A stretch of DNA of 64,000 bases, taken from Quercus robur. Taxonomy: Eukaryota > Streptophyta > Magnoliopsida > Fagales > Fagaceae. The stretch's first letter is position 1, and every line of letters starts with the position of its first letter. The DNA is taken from assembly GCF_932294415.1 (NCBI RefSeq), contig NC_065537.1:51070302-51134301 (forward strand), read 5' to 3'. The notes beneath the pieces were generated by a model. It did no database searches. It had not been told where the DNA came from and saw only the letters and a list, made by a program, of their open reading frames with translations. Below are positions 55,430 to 64,000 of this stretch, one piece after another. The position numbers and the translations under genes were made by a program.

Positions 55430-55742
55430 TGGTTTTTATTGAATTACATCTTTTTCTTATATCCTCCATACTTGCAAAATTTCTAAAAAATTAAAGATCA
55501 ATAGCTATGTCATCAATATATTATTTAAATTGTAACTTTTTTGTAGTGTAAAATTATGCATAAAATATAAACTTATAGATCATATAGTAAATAATATTTG
55601 ATTGACATAAAATTTGATGTGTATTAAGAACATAAACAACATGCAATTAATGGTTGGATTTTTAAAATATGTAGTAATATTAATGATATCAAGTAAGGTT
55701 GTAATCTTAAGTTACAATTAATTTTATAACTAAACTTGGTCC
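55430..55742 (-). mobile_element. MITE family M, copy 4 (left end eroded)
   Basis: The interior and right end match copy 1 (11,130-11,526), ending AACTAAACTTGGTCC. The left inverted repeat is not recognisable. It has the same orientation as copies 1 and 3. Non-coding. Confidence 0.75.
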
Positions 55743-56429
55743 TTATATAAACCACAAAAAAGTATGGAGAATATGATGTCCATTAGATATGCTTTCCCCC
55801 GACCTTCGCAATGTACCAATTTTTGAGCCAACTACTAGTGGTTTCTTATTAAGCCCAATTAACTAAGCATATATATTTATATTGAATCACTGAGATTAAT
55901 TAAAATTAATTTTTTTGGCTACAGGTGGCGAGGTCAATGAATTGGAGACACTACTAATTTCTGAATTAATAGCCAATCCGAACGACCCAAGGAGAAGATA
56001 ATTGGAGCAAAAGGCCCTAATCGACTATAAAGCCCGGGCCTTGGGCCTTGAGCCTTGGGCCTTGGTGAAGTACACTATGGATTAGGCTTTGTATTCATCC
56101 AAAGCCTGGGCTTTTTTTTTTTTCGTTTTCTCTTTAAGTCGAGTTTTGAATTGTATTTCAAATGCAAAGTCGAACAAAAAACACAAAGAAAAGAAAATTC
56201 TCCGAGAGCGGAAAACAGAAACCCAGAAAATGCTTTTCAGGACCGAGAGAGGAGGAGATCGAGACATTTGGGCTGGGCCAATCCCAGCCTGTCCCATTTC
56301 TTTTCTTTAGAAACTTTAGGCCCTGCCTCATAACAAACATAAATTCTCTCAAACTAAAGCGCAAAAAGCAATAGAATGCCTAACCCAAATTAAAAAGAAA
56401 CAAATTAACATGCTTAGCTTTTTTTTATT
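55743..56429. other. Junction and GGGCCTT block of arm 2
   Basis: No gene is seen. From about 56,015 it matches 4,970-5,370 of arm 1, with more GGGCCTT units (56,038-56,064). The 92-codon plus-strand frame at 56,055-56,333 is not kept in arm 1. Confidence 0.55.
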
Positions 56430-56575
56430 TTTTTTTAACATGGACTCTTCATTCATTTAATCAATAAAGTTTGCATCTTGATACAAAGCTTCCATAGCTA
56501 ATGGAGGTAAATCCTCCATCCAATACATGTCATCTATAATAGTTCTTGCATGTTGAGCTAATACAGGGGGCCACT
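56430..56575 (-). mobile_element. Very short 5'-truncated LINE fragment
   Basis: Absent from arm 1. Read on the minus strand it gives LAQHARTIIDDMYWMEDLPP, typical of the last residues of plant L1 RNase H, then a stop, a short 3' UTR and an A-tail (the T-rich run near 56,420-56,438). It inserted after the duplication. Confidence 0.7.
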
Positions 56576-56579
56576 TTGT

Positions 56580-57499
56580 TAACATGTTAATGCATTTTGC
56601 ATATGTTTACATACTCATGTATTTGCCATGTCATTTGCTAGTATAGATTTATGTGTTTATATAATCACGTGGTCATGCAGTTTTTCATGTCATTCTCTAG
56701 GGTAGGTTGTACTAATGGTGAATGATATAAAAAATTTATAAAATAAAATAAAAAGTGAATGATTAAATTAACAAACTTAATATAGACTTCTAATAAAATG
56801 ATTAGCTTTATAATTAAAAAGTCTAGTTCGTTTGAAAATAAACTAGAATGCAGGGACATTTGCAAACTAAGAAGCCTATCAACTTTATTAAAATAAAAAT
56901 ATTTTTTTTAAGATTAATAAAATTGTCAAATGACATTGTTTTCACATTTTATAGAATTTAAACCCTTGAGTTTCTTTTTGTTTATGTGTCTTTTGGCATG
57001 AGAAAATTGCTTGGAGAGGGTTCACTATACTAAGCACTATACTAAGCAATGCTATGGAGTGAGGTAGGGTGCAATGCTATGGAGTAAGGTAAGCCTCATC
57101 AAATTTGTCATGCAATTTGCTTTCCTAGTAAATGCAATGCGGTCATATGCTTAGTTATGCTTTTTAGTCTTGTTTTTTAGAATAAATTGTTCACATGTTT
57201 ATTCATTTTGCACATGCCTGCATGTTCATGCGTTTGCCTTGTCAAATCTTAGGATAGTTTTATGAGTTTATAAAATCACATGCTTATGCATTTTCCCAAG
57301 TCATTCACATGGGTAGGTTGTACAAGTTCACATGCTTAATAATGAAACAAATGCCAAAATTTTTAGTTATCCTATAAATCTTGAACCTTGGAATTAATTT
57401 CAAAATTCAAAATAAAATGACAAAGCCTTATTATTTAAAAAACTAAAGTCCAGTTCTTTTGTAAACAAACATGTAGTGACATTTGCAAATTAGGAAGCT
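56580..57499. other. AT-rich duplicated intergenic sequence (arm 2)
   Basis: Collinear with 5,385-7,020 but without the MITE and with only one copy of the segment that is tandemly duplicated in arm 1. The ATGCTTAG empty site is near 57,148. No gene is seen. Confidence 0.65.
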
Positions 57500-59000
57500 T
57501 ACTTTTTGACTCAATTTTCAGTTGAATTTACACAATTTTGTACATTCAAAGTATCCAATGTATTCAATTTTTTTACAAATTCAGAGAATCTGTACATCTT
57601 ATGTACACAATTTTCCTTTGAATTTTAAAAATTCTATACATTCAACGTATCTACTATATTTAAAATTTTCTTCAAATTTAAACAATCTATAAATTTAATG
57701 TACACAATTTTTCGTTGAATTTAAAAAAAAAAAAATTAAATACATTCAACATATCCATAGTATTTAACTCTTTTTTTCAAATCTAGACAATCTGTACATC
57801 TAATGTACACAACTTTCCTGCAAATTTAACAATTTTGTACAATCAACGTATATAACATATCTAAATTTCCCCTCAAATCCAAACAATCTATAAATCTAAT
57901 GTATACAATTTCTATTGATTTTTCACAATTTTTTACATTAAACATATCTAAATTTTTCTACAAATCCAGACAATCTGTACATCTAATGTACACAATTTTC
58001 CATTGAATTTTCATGATTTTGTACATTCGACATATTAAACGTATTCAATTTTTTCTACAAATCTAGGTAATCTGTACGTCTAATGTACACAATTTTCCAT
58101 TGAATTTAATAATTCTGTACATTCAACATATCAAATGTATTTAAGTTTTTCTTTAAATCCAGACAATCTGTACATTTAATGTACACAATTTTCAATACAC
58201 AATTTTTTGTTGAATTTAACAATATGTACATCTAATCTACACAATATTCAACATATCCAACATATTTAAATTTTTTTTTTCAAAATCTAGACTTTCTGTA
58301 CATCTAATATACACAATTTTCTGTTGAATTTAACAATTCTATACATTCAACTTGTCCAACGTATTTAAATCTTTTCAAAATTCAGTCAATTTGTACATTT
58401 AATGTACACAATTTTTCGTTGAATTCAAAAATTTATGTACGTTTCACGAATCCAACATATTAATTTTTTTTTTTCAAATCCAGACAATTTGTACATCTAA
58501 TATAAAAATTTTTTGTTGAATTTAACAATTCTGTACATTCAACCTATCCAATGTATTTAAATATTTCTCCAAATCCAAACAATTTGTACATCAAATGAAC
58601 AAAATTTTTCATTGAATTTTCACGATTTTATACATTCAATGTATTAAACGTATCCAAATTTTTCTACAAATTCAGATAATATGTACATCTAATGTACACA
58701 ATTTTTCATTGAATTTAACAATTTTGTTCATTCAACGCATCCAACGCATTTAAATTTTTCTTCAAATCCAGATAATCTGTACATCTAATATACATAATTT
58801 TCTATTGAATTTTAAAAATTCTTATAATTAACATATCCAACGTATTTAAATTTTTCTTCAGTTCTAGACAATCTATACATATAATGTACACAATTTTCCA
58901 TTGAATTTAACAATTCTGTACATTCAATGTATCCAATGTATTTAAAATTTTCTTCAAATCCAGACAATTTGTACATCTAATGTACAAACTTTTACATTGA
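57500..59000 (+). repeat. Minisatellite, unit about 97 bp, arm 2
   Basis: Counterpart of 7,020-8,830 without the MITE, about 15 units. Individual units can be paired with those in arm 1, but several differ by small deletions. The TGTACATCTAATGTACA-like palindromic word is the best-kept part. Confidence 0.88.
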
Positions 59001-60691
59001 ATTAGTTCAAAATAAGTTTTTCATGCACTACAAATCATATAATCCGAGAAACAATTTTATTCAATGTACAACTTGCATCATGGTGATGAACTTAGAAGAG
59101 CCTAAAAGCCCCAGTCATTTTGAATCTGCAAGTGCCCAAACCTTTGGAAATTAAAAAAATAGAAAAAGAAAAAAAAGGTGTGTTTTCAACCATCATTTGA
59201 CTCTTAGAGAAAAAAACAAAAATAGTAAAATAAACCCCATCCAAAAAGGTACTAGAATCTCGTCCATTTTGCAATACAAATTTAGTTTTTCATGAAGCAG
59301 ATATAAAATGGTGTTATGTCCAGTAAAATCACACGTCATTCTTTATCAAGTTATTTTTTTTTTTTTTTTTTAATTTAGAAGACACTGTAGATTCATGAAA
59401 AATTAAATCTTCACTACAATGAATTGAAAATAAAGGACCAATTAAAAGAAAAATAACTTTCTTATAATAAAATGGACCAAGTTTAGAAAAAAATAAATAA
59501 AAAAGGAAAAAGAAAAAAAAAAAGAAAAAAGAAGAAGGCCTTTATTAGTTTTTCCTTCAATTCAAAACTCAATATGGCCAAACAGTTTATCTATACTATA
59601 ATCCCAACACCTACTTAGGCTTGTAAACTAACATAGGTGCAAAAATGCCTAGTAACACAAGTTGCTCTAAGGCCTTTTGTCAAACACCTAGCAAATACAA
59701 CCAAGAAAGAGAACTTGGTTACTCTATAGGTGCTGTAATAAAAGGACGCATAATTTCTAGTAACTAAAAAATATTTAGAATATTGGAATCTACAAATTAG
59801 AAACATATTGATTCCTCCTATTTGCTATTAGCCCTTCATGGTGCTACCTCAATACACAAAAAAGATACGGAAATTCCATTGATCTGAATCAAAAAAAGAA
59901 AAAAAAAAAAACAGAGATAGTTAAGGACCATTATTTCATTTAATTATGGCTTCAAAAAGACTTACATGGTTATATAACATTGGTTGTGAACAAGAGGAAA
60001 ATCTAACCAATATAATACTGTCTTCTTATGCTTTGTTTCTGCTTCTCTATTTCATCAGTAGACTTAATCTCTATTTCAAGTAATTCAATAGAATAGATAA
60101 GAGGGAAAACAAAACCTGAAAATTAAAGTGACATGATTAAGTTTAAAAGATCACGAACCATTAGAACTCAGGTAGAATTTCATCTTGTAGTGTTTGCCCT
60201 CATGTCAACAAATAGAGTGGAAAAGGGTTATGAATTGAAATTCCTAAAGTGACTACAACCCATAATTGAAGAGGAATTAATACCTTTGCTTTGATGAAAT
60301 TTAAGTCTCTACATTGTGAAAAATTCTACTTCACCTCTGCAGAGAAATTGAATGATTTAATCCAAAAGAGATGAATTCAAAAAAAAAAAAAAAATTGTTC
60401 TTTTGAATCAAAGTAGTGTAAGTCTCATTTACAACTCTAATATGAGCCTAATTGACAACTATAATCAAATACATTCAAGGCAATTTATCAAATGACAAAA
60501 CACCCAACTATTAACTTTTTAATTAGCACACATTGTTGCTTTCAACAATATAAATATAAATTTTAATCAGGAGCCAAGCTAGTTAGTGAAATTAAATCTT
60601 CAAATTGCTTCAAAAACAAATCATGAACTTATGGAAATTATTCTATATAAAAAGAATGCAAATTAAAAATTTTCAAAACTATGGTGCTTAG
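59001..60691. other. Duplicated gene-poor sequence (arm 2)
   Basis: Collinear with 8,831-10,522. No intact gene is seen. The splice-like fragment at about 60,010-60,110 keeps the same frame as at 9,838-9,930 but is not recognised. Confidence 0.5.
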
Positions 60692-60799
60692 TAGCTTCTC
60701 TTCAAACTTGTTTGGGCCAAAAATCTTCAGTTGGGCTTCAGCATTTTCTGATGAAAATCTATTTCGTTCATCAAAAATTTCTCCTAATGAAATGTGCTG
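60692..60799 (-). pseudogene. Plasma-membrane H+-ATPase exon relic (arm 2)
   Basis: Counterpart of 10,523-10,630, 108 bp. It reads ISLGEIFDE near its start and QLKIFGPNKFEEK at its end. The splice donor has mutated (GT to CT on the coding strand) and the acceptor side also differs, so it is more decayed than the arm-1 copy. Confidence 0.75.
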
Positions 60800-61170
60800 G
60801 TATCAAACCAAAGTATTTCAAAGATGTTAATAGTATCATAAGAAGTGAAATAGATTAAATACCCAAATCAATAATGCCCAAATTTTAAAAATTAAAAACA
60901 GAACGTTATAGGTAACAATTTCGACAATCTGACCATGTGTGAAGACTCTGATTTTTCTTTCTCTTCTTTATAGTCTCAAATCTCTACATCGTTACTCTAA
61001 AAGTCAAAATTTTTTCCTATTTGATACTAAAACGATTTTTATCATCAACTGTGGTTCTACCTTTCAACAGCAACTGCCAAAAAAAAAAAAAAAAGGGAAG
61101 AAAAGAAAAACCAAATAGAATTCAGAGAATGAATATGATATTGATATAAGAAGAAAGAATAGAACAATGG
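60800..61170. other. Right end of duplication arm 2
   Basis: Collinear with 10,631-11,015. No gene is seen. It ends sharply where foreign sequence beginning TGTAAGGGCC starts. Confidence 0.65.
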
Positions 61171-61381
61171 TGTAAGGGCCGAAAAATCTCGCAGCCTAGG
61201 CTCACTTAGAATAGTGGGTTTGTACAATTCAACTATGGCCCAAATCAATAGATTTGTAAGAGGGAATCAAACAACAACAGAGCGCCTTGCCCGAGGATGG
61301 AATTAAGAAAGAAAGACGTAATATTATAGAATATGTGAGCAAATGTCTAAGTACAAGATTGCCCAAGGAAGCCAATGATAC
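61171..61381. mobile_element. Possible LTR fragment of an unidentified element
   Basis: Starts TGTAAGGGCCGAAAAATCTC exactly where the duplication homology ends and is more GC-rich than its surroundings. It does not resemble the LTR at the right end of the neighbouring copia element (63,615 on), so it is not simply that element's 5' LTR. Identity uncertain. Confidence 0.4.
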
Positions 61382-63861
61382 ACAGAAAAATACATTGCTC
61401 ACTCTTTTCTCCCAATGTTCTTCTTGTTACTCCTAGGGCTGTTAGATGTGTTTTCTTGGGATATCCTTTTGGGGTTAAAGGTTATAAAGTCCTTGATTTA
61501 GCCACTAATCGGGTGTTCCTCTCTAGAGATGTGGTTTTTCATGAACATTCCTTTCCTTTTGCCTCTACTTCAACTAATATTGCAGATCCTTTTGTTCCTG
61601 CTGTTGTTGAAGGTTCCTGCCCTGCTGATGTTGATGGTTTTGTTACTCCCATTAGCATACCTGATCTTGCTTCCTTAGATTTTGATGTTGTCTCACCTCC
61701 TTCTACTATTGTTCAGCCTCTCTCTAGTGTTTTACCTTCTAATGATACTTCTTCTAGTCCTTTTCAGCTGCCTAATTCTGCTCAGGTGCCACATTCCTCT
61801 ACACCAGTTGCTTTGGTTCCTCCTGTACCTCTTAGGAAGTCATCTAGAGACATCAGACCTCCTGCCTACCTGCAAGACTATGCTTGTACTGCTGTTGCAG
61901 CTGGTGCTCCTTATGATCTTGCTCAGTGCCTTACTTATTCCCATTTGGAACCTTGCTATCACTCTTACTTGCTGGCAGTCAGTTCTAGCCCCAAAGAACC
62001 TCACAGCTTTTCCCAAGCAGTTCAGGACCCACTTTGGAGGGCTGCCATGGACAAAGAAATCCAAGCCCTTGAGTTGAATCATACATGGGATATGACTCCT
62101 TTACCTCATGGTAAGTCTCCCATTGGATGCAAATGGGTCTACAAAGTAAAGCTTAATCCTGATGGTAGTGTTGAGAGGCTTAAAGCCAGACTGGTTGCCA
62201 AGGGTTATACCCAAAGGGAAGGCCTTGATTTCCTTGAAACCTTCTCTCCTGTTGCTAAAACCGTTTCAGTGAGGGTCTTGCTTGCTCTTGCTGCTGTTAG
62301 GCAGTGGCCTTTGCACCAATTGGACATCAACAATGCATTTTTGCATGGAGATTTAGATGAAGAGGTCTATATGTCCTTGCCCCCTGGTTTTCACAGTAAG
62401 GGGGAGTGTGGTTCAGCCTCTTCCACTACTCCTAGGGTGTGTAAATTGGTTAAGTCCATTTATGGTTTAAGACAAGCCTCAAGGCAGTGGTACACCAAGC
62501 TATCAGCAACTATAAAGGAGCTTGGTTTTGCTCAATCTCAGGCTGATCACTCCTTATTTGTGCACAGCAAAGGGTCTTTGTTCACTGCTCTACTGGTTTA
62601 TGTTGATGATATGGTAATTACTGGCAATGATCATGCTTGTGTTGCTTCTCTCAAGTCTGTTTTAGATCAGAAGTTTGGTATTAAGGATTTGGGGTCACTC
62701 AAGTATTTCTTGGGTTTAGAAATTGCAAGAAACAAGAGTGGAATCAGCTTATCTCAAAGGAAGTATGCTTTGGAAGTTCTTGAGGAAATGGGTATGACAG
62801 GCTGTAAACCAGTCCAAACTCCAATGGAACAACAACTCAAGTTGTCTAAAGACAGTGGAGACTTACTTACCAACTCAAGACAATATAGAAGGCTCATTGG
62901 GAAACTTATGTACTTGACTCTAAGTAGGCCAGACATCACATATGCAGTGCATAGACTTAGCCAGTTCTTGGCACAACCTAGAGCACCACATATGAAAGCA
63001 GCCACTAGGATTCTTCAATACATTAAAGGAACACCTGGTCAAGGTGTTTTCTTCCCCACTAATTCTGATCTGCACCTCAAAGCATACTGTGATGCAGATT
63101 GGGCAGGCTGCCCTGACACAAGGAAGTCCTTAACAGGCTATTGTGTGTTTTTTGGTGATGCACTAGTATCTTGGAGGTCTAAGAAGCAAAGCATTGTGTC
63201 TAGGTCTAGTGCAGAGGCAGAATATAGGTCTATGGCCACTACTACCTGTGAATTAACTTGGATTTTGCATTTACTACAGGATTTACATGTCAAACATGAT
63301 CAGCCTGCATTAATGTACTGTGATAACCAGGCAGCACTTCATATAGCTGCCAATCCAGTATTCCATGAGAGGTCAAAGCATATAGAGGCGGATTGTCATG
63401 TTGTGAGGAACAAGATTCTTGAATGTGCACTTAAAACTTTCTATGTCTCAACAAAGGATCAGTTGGCAGATGTGTTCACCAAAGCATTAGGAGTGGAAAG
63501 TTTTTCCAAACTGATCAGAAGGCTAGGTGTGATCAATATTTTTGCTTCTACAGTGACTTATCCTCATACAGGTTTGGAAGAGCAAAAGGCAAGAGCTGTG
63601 CTCTTGAGGGGGAGTATTAAGAGTCCAAGTAAAATCCCACAGCATGTAGCAGCTACTGATGTGAGATGCATCAGCCAAGCTACAAGGGTAGCAGGCAGTG
63701 CAGCTGTTGCTAATGACAAGTGTGTTGTTCAAGCCACGAAGGCAGTTGTTGCTGATAAGGAGTGCATCTCTCAGAGCACAAGGATTGCATCAAATGGCTT
63801 GATGAGCACAGAAGTATTGGAAATGCTTGAAGCTATGCCAGATCACGATTTCTTCATCTAA
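61382..63861 (+). CDS. Ty1-copia pol, 5'-truncated but open (integrase end, RT, RNase H)
   Basis: An uninterrupted frame to TAA at 63,859-63,861. It starts within the integrase C-terminal region (PRAVRCVFLGYPFGVKGYKVL, RVFLSRDVVFHEH), then a proline/serine linker. The reverse transcriptase has WRAAMDKEIQALELNHTW, GCKWVYKVK, KARLVAKGYTQ, QLDINNAFLHGDL and LLVYVDDMVITGN (YVDD). RNase H has AYCDADWAG, SWRSKKQSIVSRSSAEAEYR, MYCDNQAALHIAANPVFHERSKHIEADCH and DQLADVFTKAL. The last 80 or so codons read through the polypurine tract into the LTR. Gag, protease and most of integrase are missing, and the true N-terminus is not here. All RT and RNase H catalytic residues seem intact, which implies a young or recently active family. 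Confidence 0.92.
63603..63614 (+). promoter_or_regulatory. Polypurine tract of copia element
   Basis: TTGAGGGGGAG lies directly before the LTR start, the usual copia arrangement. Confidence 0.85.
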
Positions 63862-64000
63862 TAGCATTAAAGCAGTTAGTTCCGCAAATCCAGGAGTCCT
63901 TTGCTCCTGGATTGCCACGTGTACAGATTCTAGAAGATTTCAAGTAACAGAATTTGGCGCCAATTGTAGGGTGGTTATGTTTACTGTGTATATAAAAACA
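63615..64000 (+). repeat. Copia 3' LTR (cut by window end)
   Basis: Begins TATTAAGAGTCC after the polypurine tract; the canonical TG start has become TA. A TATATAAAAA box at 63,989-63,999 marks the probable LTR promoter. The right end lies outside the window. Confidence 0.8.

Larger units (their letters stand above)
38072..61170. repeat. Segmental duplication, arm 2
   Basis: Direct copy of 1-11,015, expanded by arm-specific insertions: the gypsy element 42,582-54,082, about 565 bp at 54,360-54,925, about 930 bp at 55,075-56,010 (or a deletion in arm 1), and a small LINE fragment at 56,430-56,575. Matched blocks are 38,072-42,575 with 1-4,590; 54,090-54,360 with 4,590-4,830; 54,925-55,060 with 4,830-4,965; 56,015-56,425 with 4,970-5,370; and 56,580-61,170 with 5,385-11,015. 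The left edge may extend further because arm 1 is cut by the window. Confidence 0.93.

Noticed and set aside
63522..63861. The C-terminal 80-110 codons of the copia frame as an added protein domain
   Set aside because: They read through the polypurine tract into the LTR, so the extension is most likely an accident of an open frame.
1..64000. tRNA or rRNA genes
   Set aside because: I saw no cloverleaf-like or rRNA-like sequence; a covariance-model scan would be needed to exclude tRNA genes fully.

Overview
This window is nuclear DNA from a flowering plant, most likely a woody eudicot. It is AT-rich with long introns and many homopolymer tracts. It holds plant-type LTR retrotransposons (Ty1-copia and Ty3-gypsy), L1-type LINEs and several families of small DNA transposons, with only three intact host genes. 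Gene and repeat content would fit a Fagaceae-like tree, but that is an impression, not a demonstration.

Layout. (1) 1-11,015 and 38,072-61,170 are two copies of one segmental duplication in direct orientation. Each carries an intact four-exon FAD-dependent monooxygenase gene on the minus strand (1,899-4,136 and 39,919-42,140, both 416 codons). Each also carries a dead exon 4 of a further paralogue, a copia RNase H remnant, a minisatellite with a unit of about 97 bp, and one exon relic of a plasma-membrane H+-ATPase. The second copy is stretched to 23 kb by later insertions, chiefly an 11.5-kb Ty3-gypsy element. (2) 11,015-16,080 is gene-free and packed with small transposons. (3) 16,351-17,667 is an intact intronless UDP-glycosyltransferase of the glycoside-glycosyltransferase type. 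It sits between a truncated LINE touching its 3' end and a solo LTR just upstream of its start. (4) 19,474-20,446 is a third, broken monooxygenase copy. (5) 21,560-37,082 is a nested transposon stack: an L1-type LINE split by a 7.76-kb gag-only LTR element that also carries a plant-transposon-domain ORF, followed by a 1.5-kb Mutator-like element. (6) 42,582-54,082 is a degenerate Tat-like gypsy element with two RNase H regions, a nine-copy 81-bp tandem array and a spliced antisense ORF. (7) 61,171-64,000 is a 5'-truncated copia element with an open pol frame, running off the window.

Functionally, the host genes are two near-identical flavoprotein hydroxylases (about 19 amino-acid differences by eye) and one glycosyltransferase, all on the minus strand. 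Hydroxylation followed by glycosylation is a common pairing in specialised metabolism, but nothing here shows that these enzymes share a pathway. Most of the window records gene duplication, decay and layered transposition. The two duplication arms act as empty-site controls for each other, which fixes the boundaries and relative age of several insertions.
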